From contig JAFZPP010000011.1 in assembly GCA_017550285.1 (NCBI GenBank), positions 62,001 through 126,000 on the forward strand: a stretch of 64,000 bases of DNA, read 5' to 3'. The notes under the pieces are model-generated. The model made no database searches and was not told where the DNA came from. It saw only the letters and a program-made list of their open reading frames with translations. Both the position numbers and the translations under genes were made by a program. Each line of letters starts with the position of its first letter. The first letter of the stretch is position 1. This DNA comes from Oscillospiraceae bacterium. Lineage in GTDB: Bacteria > Bacillota > Clostridia > Oscillospirales > Ruminococcaceae. This document shows positions 7,339-15,637 of the stretch, in pieces.

Positions 7339-9402
7339 TTATGCCTTTTCCCGATACTGCTCCAGCAGCTTATCAAAATATGCAATGATGTCTGACATAT
7401 CCGCCTTTGTTGTCTTTTCCGTGCCGTTGTCATATGTGATGACAGTATTGAAATAGAATGCATCCCTTGCAAAGGTCTGGCGGCTTTCATCATACGATGC
7501 GATGATCTGGTCATAATCCAGCGACATGATCTCATTGTACGATACCGGCGGAATTTCTGCCGTGACAGAATCCGGCTGCGGCGCACTCAGGCGCCGGTCC
7601 AAACGGCTCAGAATGCATTTGCCGTCCTCCTGCGTCAGATTCCATTCCTCATTGACGCCGCCGTATCCGCCCGTCCGCTGGATATTGATTGTTACGGGCT
7701 TTGCCTTTGCCGTAGATGCATACTCTGCAATCTTCGCAAGCAGCTTCTGCTTCATCAGGCTCAGATCGGCGGCAGTCAGTTTGTTGTCTATGCAGAAATC
7801 TGCATTCGCCCAGTTGCCGAGCGAGTCAGTCGATTCGCCTGTCAGCCACTTTGTCAGCGCGACCACATCGGCAATCGAGAAGAAGCCGTCGCCGTTTGCA
7901 TCGCCGGAAACCTTCAGCTTCGTTTTGAATACGATGTCCATAGAGCCGTCATCATGTACCGTGACCTCCGGCTGATCGTCACAGACGAAGCTGAATGCAT
8001 CTGCGGTCTGATAGAACTTTGCAAGACTGTCCTGCACGGTATACGGATTTTTTGTGATAAGATAGATCGGACCGGTCATCATGTATTCTTCCGGATTGAC
8101 AGGGTTCTTGATGCGGATATCCGTCCCGAGCTGGAACGGATGCGCTGCAAGAATCTCCTCCGGAATCAGTTCGCCGGTATCACGGTCAAGCAGCGTGATT
8201 GTTGCAGAATACTGTTTCACCGGTGCCGCAGCCTTTTTCAGCCGGTAGATGATATCCTTTGCGCCGTTGTCATAGTAGCGGATTGTGACATAGCCTTCCG
8301 GCAGCGTATAGCCCTTCGGGATTTGGCTTTCACTCAGGTTCATCTGAAAAATATCAGCGTCTTTGAATTCGGCAATATCCCAGAAATACGGATTGCTGTC
8401 TGCGCGCAGAGCCAGATCGACATATGCATAGATTCCTTCCGCCGCTGATTTGAAAGCGATCTCAGGCGAAAGATTGACCGGAACCTCCGCACTCGGGAAA
8501 TCCAGCAGTGCACCGGTATCCATATCTTCAAAGCGGATTCTTGCCTTATCGGAAAGCAGAACGGTCTCTGCGTTTTCCAGAACGGCACAGTCGGCGGTCT
8601 GCGTTTCGGTGATTTCGGGATTATTCAGCGCATAGGAGCCGAGATTCCAGCTGATCTTTGCGTTGCCCTCCTTCACCGCGGTGTACAGCCGGATGGTCTG
8701 CGAGGAACCGCCTTCAACCGGAACCGGTTGTTCCAGTGAGCAGCCGTGTATGCCGTCGTATTTGAGATATTCTTCATATTCCTTGTCGGCTTCCTTCCAG
8801 CTGTAGGCGGTGCCGACGCCGCATTCCTGACAGAACACAACATGATTTTCATGCACCGAGACTGCGCCGTTCTGCTTGACATAATCCTTGAATTCGGTAT
8901 AGCAGTCCGGCAGCCAGCTGCAAAGATCAGTCTCGCGGACATGCTTTTCATTGTCCACTGCAAAGGTATATACGGCTTTCTCCTCGCCTTTATCCCGCAG
9001 CGCGATGCGGAATTCGCCGGGTTCCGTCGGATGATAGAGCCGTACTTCATAGGAATATCTGCTGTCTATATCCCCGAAGCTCTTGGTGTATCCGAGTTCC
9101 ATGACACCCTTTGTCGTGATCACCTCATACCGCGGATTGAATGCAACATTTCCGTCGAGTACGACCTCCTGTTCCTTCCGGAATACGACGCAGACCATAT
9201 CGTCAACGATGCGTGTTGCGCCGTAGTTGTTGCGGAATTCGATTGCCGATTCAAAATCCGTCGGGTGCCATTGCTTTGCTGTGCCGACCGTACCGACTTC
9301 CTCTGCGGACACGGCGGAAACATTGCACAGCGCATCCGGTGCAAACGGAAGCACTGCCATAACGGCAGCCAGCAGCGCTGCCATCGCTTTCAGCTGTTTC
9401 AT
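7339..9402 (-). CDS. Large secreted protein with an internal type I dockerin
   Basis: 687 residues. A signal peptide is clear at 1 to about 35 (MKQLKAMAALLAAVMAVLPF...). About 460 residues of beta-rich sequence of no family I know follow. A dockerin lies at about 500-557: two calcium-loop repeats, GDANGDGFFSIADVV and NADFCIDNKLTAADL, the second a degenerate loop. A further ~130-residue C-terminal domain follows, so the dockerin is internal. The dockerin should attach it to a cohesin scaffold outside the cell. ATG at 9402 with GGAAGG upstream; a promoter matches at 9452-9480. It is probably a cellulosome component, but the catalytic or binding role is unknown. Confidence 0.82.
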   Translation of the reverse strand: MKQLKAMAALLAAVMAVLPFAPDALCNVSAVSAEEVGTVGTAKQWHPTDFESAIEFRNNYGATRIVDDMVCVVFRKEQEVVLDGNVAFNPRYEVITTKGVMELGYTKSFGDIDSRYSYEVRLYHPTEPGEFRIALRDKGEEKAVYTFAVDNEKHVRETDLCSWLPDCYTEFKDYVKQNGAVSVHENHVVFCQECGVGTAYSWKEADKEYEEYLKYDGIHGCSLEQPVPVEGGSSQTIRLYTAVKEGNAKISWNLGSYALNNPEITETQTADCAVLENAETVLLSDKARIRFEDMDTGALLDFPSAEVPVNLSPEIAFKSAAEGIYAYVDLALRADSNPYFWDIAEFKDADIFQMNLSESQIPKGYTLPEGYVTIRYYDNGAKDIIYRLKKAAAPVKQYSATITLLDRDTGELIPEEILAAHPFQLGTDIRIKNPVNPEEYMMTGPIYLITKNPYTVQDSLAKFYQTADAFSFVCDDQPEVTVHDDGSMDIVFKTKLKVSGDANGDGFFSIADVVALTKWLTGESTDSLGNWANADFCIDNKLTAADLSLMKQKLLAKIAEYASTAKAKPVTINIQRTGGYGGVNEEWNLTQEDGKCILSRLDRRLSAPQPDSVTAEIPPVSYNEIMSLDYDQIIASYDESRQTFARDAFYFNTVITYDNGTEKTTKADMSDIIAYFDKLLEQYREKA

Positions 9403-9451
9403 TGTGTTCACCTTCCAATCTTTCGTATTTGCGGCATATCTGCCTGTTCTT

Positions 9452-9480
9452 ATGATAACATACCGTGCGGGCAAAGTCAA
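9452..9480 (-). promoter_or_regulatory. Promoter of the dockerin gene
   Basis: Minus strand TTGACT (9475-9480), 17 bp, TATCAT (9452-9457), 50 bp upstream of the start codon. Confidence 0.65.
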
Positions 9481-9622
9481 GCCCGTGCTCTATCAATATA
9501 ATCGAAGGAAAGGCAGGGAGTGTTACATGCTTTTTGTATCAATAAAAAATGCGCAACCTTTTCGGTTACGCATCTAAGATTGTGACTGTCATACAAAAAC
9601 GATCAGCTTGCAGAAAAGGAAT

Positions 9623-9650
9623 CACTCCCATACATTTCTGTATGGGAGTG
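9623..9650 (-). terminator. Terminator of tRNA-Ala
   Basis: A perfect 12 bp stem CACTCCCATACA/TGTATGGGAGTG with a four-base loop. Leftward it is followed by a T-rich tail. It lies 24 bp past the tRNA 3' end. Confidence 0.8.
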
Positions 9651-9674
9651 AGATTGGATGCAGGCATTGCCTGC

Positions 9675-9750
<76 letters not shown>

Positions 9751-9766
9751 GTTTTGACACTTGATT

Positions 9767-9795
9767 ATTATAGCACAGATTCCCTGAATTGTCAA
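9767..9795 (-). promoter_or_regulatory. Consensus promoter of tRNA-Ala
   Basis: Minus strand TTGACA (9790-9795), exactly 17 bp, TATAAT (9767-9772): a perfect consensus promoter 17 bp upstream of the tRNA. Confidence 0.9.
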
Positions 9796-9900
9796 GACCC
9801 TTTTGCAAGAATGCGAGGGATGGAATCAGAAAAGAGAAATTGCGGATATCCGCATCACCGGCTGGGTGCAGTTTCTCATTTTTAATTATTGGCAAACCGC

Positions 9901-9929
9901 TTTACAAAAGGCTGATTTTGTGGTATGAT
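9901..9929 (+). promoter_or_regulatory. Promoter of the acetyltransferase-DHHW-isomerase operon
   Basis: TTTACA (9901-9906), 17 bp, TATGAT (9924-9929), 33 bp upstream of the first start codon. Confidence 0.6.
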
Positions 9930-9962
9930 AGAGAGGTATCACATGCAAAAGGAGGAAAGCAT

Positions 9963-10409
9963 ATGCTGCGTTTTCATAAGCTGAAGCAGGCAGATCTGAC
10001 GCTGACCGGCTGGGCGGCAGAACCGCTTTCTGCACTGCTGCCGGACGGTGCGGATTCCTATGAAAAATCACTGCACGCAGGCAATACGCTCTTCGTGCTG
10101 TATGATGAGCAGAAACCCGTCGGACTGCTGGAAATGCAGGCGGAGACCGTCGGAGACAAGCCGGAATGTGCGGTTGTCAGCAATGTGCTGCTGCTGCCGG
10201 AATACCGCAGGCACGGGCTCGGCAGAATGCTGATGTGTCTTGCGGCGGGTGAAGCGGTGGAGCGGCAGCTCTGGTTCATTGCCGGACGCATCCCGCAGAC
10301 CGAAGAAGCGCTGGGCTTTGCAAAGGCGATTCACATGCAGCAGACGGAATGGTTCCGCGATATGCAGGTGCTCGATCTTTCGGATGTTGAGGGCTTGCGG
10401 CATGGCTGA
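9963..10409 (+). CDS. GNAT-family N-acetyltransferase
   Basis: 148 residues. The acetyl-CoA binding motif A is visible as VSNVLLLPEYRRHGLGRMLM, with the R-x-x-G-x-G pyrophosphate loop. It transfers an acetyl group to an amine substrate that cannot be named. ATG 9963 follows AAAGGAGG. It overlaps the next gene by 8 bp, so the two are translationally coupled; whether the substrate relates to the cell-surface protein encoded next is open. Confidence 0.85.
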   Translation: MLRFHKLKQADLTLTGWAAEPLSALLPDGADSYEKSLHAGNTLFVLYDEQKPVGLLEMQAETVGDKPECAVVSNVLLLPEYRRHGLGRMLMCLAAGEAVERQLWFIAGRIPQTEEALGFAKAIHMQQTEWFRDMQVLDLSDVEGLRHG

Positions 10410-11496
10410 GCAGAAGCACCGGAAGGCGCATTTCTTCTCCGGCACGCTCTCTGCATGGATTCTCGGGACGGCGACCGCCGTATTCGCAGTTTGCGCGCTG
10501 ATCAGCGGAAACGGTGCGGAAGCCGCAGAGCATCCGGTCTGGCAGCCGCTGCTGCGCGCGCATGACCGGCTCTCGCTGATGCTCGGGAATGACCGTCTCG
10601 GCTCGGTCTATGTCACGGAGGAACGTCTGCTGCCGCATCTGGCGGAGCCGAAGCAGGATACCGTCCTTGCCGCGGCGGAGGCGGTCAATCTGTATGCCGC
10701 ATCGGCAGGCAGCTCGGTTTACATGCTCGCCGTGCCGACATCTGCCGGTATTTACGGTGATATGCTCTCAGATGCCGCGCCGCTGACGAATGAGCATCAG
10801 ATTCTGCGGACATTTTCAGAAGCATTGCAGGAGCCCGTTCTCTGGATTGAAGCCGCGAGCTGGCTTTCCGGCGAACGTGAAAACTATATCTATTACCGGA
10901 CCGATTCGCATTGGACGGGCTACGGCGCATTTTGTGTCTACCGTTCCGCGATCCGCAAGCTGGGATTCAATGCATACGGTTATGATCATTTCAATGTCTC
11001 GCATTTCAGCTGCCGTTATTACGGTGCACTTTCGCACCGCAGTCATTTTTATGATCTGATGCCGGATACGGTCGATCTCTATGAAAGCGTCGGAGAACCG
11101 CAGACGCAGCGTGTGACGGTGCTCCGTCCGGACGGCTGTACCGTGCTCACAGGCTATTTTCTGACAGACCTGCCGGAAGCGAAGGAGCATCCGGAAAAGG
11201 TTTTTGCGCTGGAAACAGAGCGGGTTCTGCGCATTGAAACAGAGAATCAGAGCAGCAGGGATCTTCTGCTGCTGACAGACCGCTGCGGGAGCAGCATGAT
11301 TCCGTTTCTGATGCAGCATTACCGGATGATTACGGCGGTCAATCTGCCGGCATGTGCAGAAAACGAAACAGACTGGCGTGCGCTGACGGACGGGAATTAT
11401 GCGCAGGTATTGATTCTCTGCGGAACGGAAACGATTACGGCAGAGGACGGCTTGCAGGCGATGCTGGCAGTGCCGGAACATGAAACAGAAGAATAA
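10402..11496 (+). CDS. DHHW-family SGNH-like membrane-anchored protein
   Basis: 364 residues. One N-terminal membrane segment (about 12-36) would place the body outside the cell. The characteristic DHHW-type signature is D168-S169-H170-W171 followed by TGYGAF, as in AlgX/AlgJ-like and DHHW proteins related to SGNH esterases that modify surface polysaccharide. These are often paired with an MBOAT acyltransferase, which is absent here. It starts at ATG 10402 inside the acetyltransferase gene and overlaps the start of the isomerase gene by 17 bp. Esterase or acetyl-transfer activity is inferred from family. Confidence 0.75.
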   Translation: MAEQKHRKAHFFSGTLSAWILGTATAVFAVCALISGNGAEAAEHPVWQPLLRAHDRLSLMLGNDRLGSVYVTEERLLPHLAEPKQDTVLAAAEAVNLYAASAGSSVYMLAVPTSAGIYGDMLSDAAPLTNEHQILRTFSEALQEPVLWIEAASWLSGERENYIYYRTDSHWTGYGAFCVYRSAIRKLGFNAYGYDHFNVSHFSCRYYGALSHRSHFYDLMPDTVDLYESVGEPQTQRVTVLRPDGCTVLTGYFLTDLPEAKEHPEKVFALETERVLRIETENQSSRDLLLLTDRCGSSMIPFLMQHYRMITAVNLPACAENETDWRALTDGNYAQVLILCGTETITAEDGLQAMLAVPEHETEE

Positions 11497-13048
11497 CAGA
11501 AACAGGGAAAGGAATCCGGTTCAGACTATGGGTAAGAATCAGAAACAGAATACAAAGCAGAAAATCGCTGGAAAACAGGCAGCGCGCCGTGCTGCGGAGG
11601 AAGCGCAGCGGAAGCTCGCCGAACAGGCGCGTCAGAAGAAGCAGACGCTGAAAATCGCGGGCATCGGTATCGGTGCAGCGGTGCTGCTGATCGGCGGAGT
11701 CTGCATCTGGCGCAATACCGGCAGCAGAGCGCTGCGGAACAAGGTGATTGCGGAGACGGAGCATTATGAGGTGACGGCGGCGATGTTCGCCTGTTATTTC
11801 CGGCAGTGCGCCGACAGCTATCTCAAATATGCTGCGCAGAACAGCGATATGTCAACCTATGACCCGAAGGTCTCGCTCAAGGAGCAGGAGTACAGCAACG
11901 GCGTAACGTGGTATGATTTGTTCATTGACAATACCATGAGCACCGTGCGGAACAATCTCCAGCTTGCCGAATCCGCCTATGCAGAGGGCTATGTCCTGAG
12001 TGCGGAGGACGAGGCAGATGTGCAGCGCATCATGGAAGCGGCAGACCTTTCGCGTTATCAGAAGGGTGTGCGCAGCGATGATCTGGAATCCGCCACGCGC
12101 CTGACGATCCTTGCGGAGAGCTACCAGCAGGCGGCGAAGGAACGGATCGAGGTCACGGATGACGAGGTCAATTCCTATTATCAGGCGCATCAGGAGGAAT
12201 ACCTGACCGCCAGCGTGCTCGCCTATTCCTTCCCGTGGGATCCGGAGGGAATCATCACCGGAGATTACGCCGAGCATGATGCGGCGATTGAACGCGCAAA
12301 TGCCCTCGGCGAATGCAAATCGCAGCAGGAATTCACGGACTATGTTTACCGCTATCTGACGAAGGAGCAGGGCGTGGAGCGCGCCGAGGCGGAGCAGATG
12401 GCAGCCGACCTGACGCAGACACAGGCGATTCGGGAATTTCCGGAGGACGTGCAGAACTGGATCAAGGGCGGCGCAAAGCAAGGCGAAACTTATGTCCTGC
12501 CGCGTGAGGATTACTGCTATGCTTCGGTCTATATGCTGCGCGACGAGCCTGCGGCGGATGAATCGAAAACAGTGGATTTTCGTGTGATTTATATGTCCGC
12601 AGCGGATTTCGACGGCATCGACAATACCGTTGCCATTATAGATGAATTGCAGGAAGAGGTCAATGCTTCGGATGACCCGTCGGGAACCTTTGCGGAGCTC
12701 GCGGGCGAATATTCAGAGGATGTTGCGACCTATGCAAACGGCGGCCTTGTGACCGGCTATTCCGCCTCCAGCACGACCTACGGTGATGAGATTGCGGCGT
12801 GGGCATTTGACCGCGAACGGCAGCACGGCGACATGACCGTTTCTGCACGCAGCTCCGCGGCAATTCTCGCATTCTTCGAGGGAACGAATGACGGCACCGG
12901 CTGGGAGAATCAGGTGCACAACGATCTCTGGCAGAATAAGCTCGATGCATTCACGCAGTCCTGCGCGGAAAACGAGGTTACGGTGCATGAGAAGAATTAT
13001 AAGTATATTGCGCCGAGCGCCAAGCTGCATATCGTCGAAACAGAGTGA
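11480..13048 (+). CDS. Membrane-anchored parvulin-type peptidyl-prolyl isomerase
   Basis: 522 residues from ATG 11480; an alternative start is ATG 11528. A basic cytoplasmic head is followed by one membrane segment (about 58-78), then a SurA/PrsA-like chaperone region. A parvulin-like segment at about 365-470 contains FAELAGEYSEDVATYANGGLVTGY, close to the conserved SxDxxxxxxGGxLG pattern. Such proteins help secreted proteins fold outside the membrane. The gene overlaps the DHHW gene, so it may serve that product or secreted enzymes in general. Confidence 0.78.
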   Translation: MKQKNNRNRERNPVQTMGKNQKQNTKQKIAGKQAARRAAEEAQRKLAEQARQKKQTLKIAGIGIGAAVLLIGGVCIWRNTGSRALRNKVIAETEHYEVTAAMFACYFRQCADSYLKYAAQNSDMSTYDPKVSLKEQEYSNGVTWYDLFIDNTMSTVRNNLQLAESAYAEGYVLSAEDEADVQRIMEAADLSRYQKGVRSDDLESATRLTILAESYQQAAKERIEVTDDEVNSYYQAHQEEYLTASVLAYSFPWDPEGIITGDYAEHDAAIERANALGECKSQQEFTDYVYRYLTKEQGVERAEAEQMAADLTQTQAIREFPEDVQNWIKGGAKQGETYVLPREDYCYASVYMLRDEPAADESKTVDFRVIYMSAADFDGIDNTVAIIDELQEEVNASDDPSGTFAELAGEYSEDVATYANGGLVTGYSASSTTYGDEIAAWAFDRERQHGDMTVSARSSAAILAFFEGTNDGTGWENQVHNDLWQNKLDAFTQSCAENEVTVHEKNYKYIAPSAKLHIVETE

Positions 13049-13072
13049 TCTCTCATATTGCGGATAAAACAG

Positions 13073-13108
13073 AACGCTGCTGCACCGGTTTCGGTACAGC
13101 AGCGTTTT
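13073..13108. terminator. Terminator between isomerase and hsp20
   Basis: Stem AACGCTGCTG.ACC/GGT.CAGCAGCGTT with T-rich tails on both sides, serving converging genes. Confidence 0.85.
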
Positions 13109-13121
13109 GACTGCATGGCAG

Positions 13122-13544
13122 TTATCCTTCGATTGCAATGATCTTTTTCTCCGGAATTTTCGGGACAGGCTCCTTTTTCGGGATTTCCAGATTCAGGACG
13201 CCGTCGGTAAATTTCGCTTTGATATCTGTTTCGGTGACATCCTCGCCGACATAGAAGCTGCGGCTGAACGAGCCGGTATAGCGCTCTCTGCGGATATAAT
13301 TGCCGTCAGAATCCTGTTCGTCTTGATTCTGCGCAGTGGTCGCGCTGACGGTCAGATAGCCGTCCTTCAGCTCCGCGTGGATATCCTCTTTTTTCACGCC
13401 GGGCAGGTCGATCATGAGCTGATAGCCCTGTGCGGTCTCCTTGACATCGGTTTTCATGGCATTGATGGATGCATGGTCGAATCCGAACGGATTGCCGAAG
13501 AAGCCGTCCGTGAAATTATCTCTGAAAATGCTTGGGAATAACAT
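13122..13544 (-). CDS. hsp20: Hsp20/alpha-crystallin small heat-shock protein
   Basis: 140 residues with an alpha-crystallin domain at about 30-128: MIDLPGVKKEDIHAEL, the YTGSFSRSF strand and the GVLNLEIPK end with its conserved leucine. It is an ATP-independent holdase that keeps unfolding proteins soluble in the cytoplasm. The gene stands alone behind a consensus promoter whose -35 box lies inside a CIRCE operator, so it should be repressed by HrcA and induced by heat. ATG 13544 has an AAAGGAGG site upstream. Confidence 0.93.
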   Translation of the reverse strand: MLFPSIFRDNFTDGFFGNPFGFDHASINAMKTDVKETAQGYQLMIDLPGVKKEDIHAELKDGYLTVSATTAQNQDEQDSDGNYIRRERYTGSFSRSFYVGEDVTETDIKAKFTDGVLNLEIPKKEPVPKIPEKKIIAIEG

Positions 13545-13644
13545 AGGTCAGTCCTCCTTTTACTCATTGTGCAGATCGGTTTATGAGCAACGGGACTTGG
13601 TGCAGGTTCCCGGGCGCCTGCGCCGGTTCCTTTGTTCTGAGGCT

Positions 13645-13673
13645 ATTATAGCACATTGGATTAGCACTGTCAA
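13645..13673 (-). promoter_or_regulatory. hsp20 promoter
   Basis: Minus strand TTGACA (13668-13673), 17 bp, TATAAT (13645-13650); the -35 box overlaps CIRCE. Confidence 0.88.
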
Positions 13674-13687
13674 TAGGAGAGTGCTAA
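13661..13687. promoter_or_regulatory. CIRCE element (HrcA operator)
   Basis: TTAGCACT[G], nine bases, GAGTGCTAA: the classic 9-9-9 inverted repeat with one changed base (G for C at the end of the left arm). Confidence 0.9.
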
Positions 13688-13754
13688 TTTTCTGACAGGT
13701 TTCACATTCTGTCACAAAACCGACATGATTGTGCAGATTCCGGTCACAAAACAC

Positions 13755-13785
13755 AAAGTCCCCGCATAGCGTATGCAGGGACTTT
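13755..13785 (-). terminator. Terminator of the small membrane protein gene
   Basis: AAGTCCC and GCATA pair with TATGC and GGGACTT. On the minus strand the stem is followed by TTTGTGTTTTG. It lies about 30 bp past the stop of the leftward gene. Confidence 0.8.
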
Positions 13786-13813
13786 TGATTCTATACTGGA
13801 GATTTTCGGGGAA

Positions 13814-14068
13814 TCAGCCTTTTGTTTCATCGGAATCGTCGGCGAGCAGCTCGGCGGCGCTGATATCCTTTTTTTCATTTTTGCTGCCGGCGAGCTCCGC
13901 AGCAGGTGTTTCATCGCCGGATTTCTTTTTGAACAGCAGACGTTTCAGCTTATTGCCGAAAATACCGATCACCGCGCTGACAGCGACGGCGACACCGACC
14001 AGAATCTGAATTACATAGTTTGTGGTTGTCGGATCAATATAGAATGCGGCGGACAGCAGATTGCACAT
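13814..14068 (-). CDS. Small single-span membrane protein
   Basis: 84 residues. One hydrophobic helix (about residues 18-40) is followed by a basic cluster (KLKRLLFKKK) and an acidic, Ala-rich cytoplasmic tail. No enzyme motif. It stands alone between its own promoter (14109-14137) and terminator. Function unknown. Confidence 0.75.
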   Translation of the reverse strand: MCNLLSAAFYIDPTTTNYVIQILVGVAVAVSAVIGIFGNKLKRLLFKKKSGDETPAAELAGSKNEKKDISAAELLADDSDETKG

Positions 14069-14108
14069 GATCGCTCATACTCCTTTTTGAGATATTTTAT
14101 CCGGTACA

Positions 14109-14137
14109 AGTATAGCATATTTACCTGCAAATGTCAA
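14109..14137 (-). promoter_or_regulatory. Promoter of the small membrane protein gene
   Basis: Minus strand TTGACA (14132-14137), 17 bp, TATACT (14109-14114). Copy A of a dispersed repeat begins directly beyond the -35 box. Confidence 0.75.
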
Positions 14138-14141
14138 CAGG

Positions 14142-14284
14142 GCGGGCAGTGCCCGCATCCATATTCACAACGAAATCAAACAATATTACTCCCAAGAACA
14201 CTGCTCGTCTTTTGTACGCAGACAAGTGCTTGACTGTGATATCTGCAAGGGCTGCGCCTAACTGAGCGGCGGCGGAGAGCCGCC
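14142..14284 (+). repeat. Dispersed repeat family 1, copy A
   Basis: About 143 bp, nearly identical to the reverse complement of 57282-57423. It starts with the palindrome GCGGGCAGTGCCCGC and contains an open frame ending ...VLDCDICKGCA and TAA. Copy B ends in TGA at the same point and differs at only about eight positions. The rest of the 14285-14530 gap has no convincing gene. A hairpin CGAGGGCAGAGCCCTCG near 14422 and a TGAAATGGGA stretch near 14392 resemble the 3' half of repeat family 2. Confidence 0.75.
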
Positions 14285-14530
14285 CCAAATGAACTGAGCA
14301 ACGAAATTTTACACATAATCAGCGAAAGAAAGGCGAAGCAAAACGGCTGCCGGTTCTACCGGAAAATTCTGATTTATCCTAGCAACATTTTTCTGAAATG
14401 GGAGTTTTCAAAAGCTCGCGGTTCGAGGGCAGAGCCCTCGTTGCGCTCCGCAGAGCGGATACCTCTTTATTATAATAATTCCCGCTTAACCATGTCCTGC
14501 CGTTCCTTCCTCCTTTTTCTCATTCTCCCA

Positions 14531-14559
14531 TTGCACTTTGCGTGAAATTGTGTTATAAT
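14531..14559 (+). promoter_or_regulatory. Promoter of the YjbR fusion gene
   Basis: TTGCAC (14531-14536), 17 bp, TATAAT (14554-14559), 28 bp upstream of the start. Confidence 0.75.
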
Positions 14560-14586
14560 GAGACAAAAAAGGGGGAGGATCGCCGC

Positions 14587-15351
14587 ATGAAAACAACCTA
14601 TGCAGACCGGCAGAGCATTCTGCAATTTGCCGCAGAGACCTATCAGACCGTGCCGGATTATCCGTGGCAGCGGACGCCGGAGAGTGCGGTGCTGCGCTGC
14701 CCGAACGGCAAGTGGTACGGGCTGATTATGCCGGTACCGCGCTGTAAGGTGACGGGTACATCGGAAGAAATCTGCGATATCCTGAACGTCAAATGTGACC
14801 CGATGATGCTCGGGTCGGTCGTGCTGCAAAAGGGCTTTTTCCCCGCGTATCACATGAACAAAAACAGTTGGATTTCGATTCTGCTGGACGGCTCCGTGCC
14901 GCTGGAGCGCGTGACGGCAGCGCTGAAAATGAGCTGTGCAACGGTCTCCGGCGGCAGCAGCGGAAAGCATCCGCGGACAGAGCCGAAGGCGTGGCTTGTT
15001 CCGGCGAATCCGAAATATGAGAATCTTGCAGAGACGCTTGCCGTCACAGGAGAAAGCCTGTGGAAGCAGAGCGGAAAATTCATCGTCGGCGATACGCTCT
15101 ATATCTATGAGGGCAAACCGATCGGCGCCGTGACCTATGCCTGCGAGGTGACCGAGATCAATATTCCGTATCATTTCAATCAGGGCGGTCTGCAAATGGA
15201 AAAGGTTGTCCGGCTGAAGCTGCTGGCGCGCTACCCGCAGACGCAGTTCCCGCTGGAACGGCTCCGCGATTACGGCGTCGCATCCGTCCGCGGACCGCGC
15301 GGAATACCGGACGATCTGCTGGCTGCGCTGCTGCGGGAGGGTGCGGTTTAA
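14587..15351 (+). CDS. MmcQ/YjbR-like domain fused to a PUA/EVE-like domain
   Basis: 254 residues. The first ~115 match the MmcQ/YjbR double-wing fold (GKWYGLIMPVP, then CDPMMLGSVV...FFPAYHMNKNSWISILLDG). Residues about 135-250 read like a PUA/ASCH/EVE-type RNA- or modified-base-binding module (WLVPANPKYENL...GDTLYIYEGKPIGAVTY). Start ATG 14587 follows GGGGGAGGA. A cytoplasmic nucleic-acid-binding role is a family-level inference; the C-terminal assignment is less certain than the N-terminal one. Confidence 0.7.
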   Translation: MKTTYADRQSILQFAAETYQTVPDYPWQRTPESAVLRCPNGKWYGLIMPVPRCKVTGTSEEICDILNVKCDPMMLGSVVLQKGFFPAYHMNKNSWISILLDGSVPLERVTAALKMSCATVSGGSSGKHPRTEPKAWLVPANPKYENLAETLAVTGESLWKQSGKFIVGDTLYIYEGKPIGAVTYACEVTEINIPYHFNQGGLQMEKVVRLKLLARYPQTQFPLERLRDYGVASVRGPRGIPDDLLAALLREGAV

Positions 15352-15435
15352 GCGGCTGCATCAGCAATATACCGGCAGCAAATGATTCTGTATATACCAC
15401 AAGATTCACCATACATTTCAGCAACGGAGGATATT

Positions 15436-15597
15436 ATGAAAGCGATAACCGTGATCATCGGTATTATTTATGTACTGGCGCTGATTTTCGTTTCCGCGGC
15501 GTTTATTATGAAAAAGAATGTGTATATGGCATGCGGCGGATGCTGTCTGCTCCTTGCATCTGCACTGACGCTTGCCGGTAAAAGTAAAACAAAATAA
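15436..15597 (+). CDS. 53-residue two-span membrane peptide
   Basis: Two hydrophobic segments (about 3-25 and 30-47) joined by KKN, ending in a basic tail. CGGAGG precedes ATG 15436 at good spacing. No family recognised; a small hydrophobic protein of unknown role, 40 bp upstream of a lipoprotein hydrolase. Confidence 0.6.
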   Translation: MKAITVIIGIIYVLALIFVSAAFIMKKNVYMACGGCCLLLASALTLAGKSKTK

Positions 15598-15637
15598 GAC
15601 GATATTGCTATCCCCTGAATCAGAAAGGAGATGCGGC

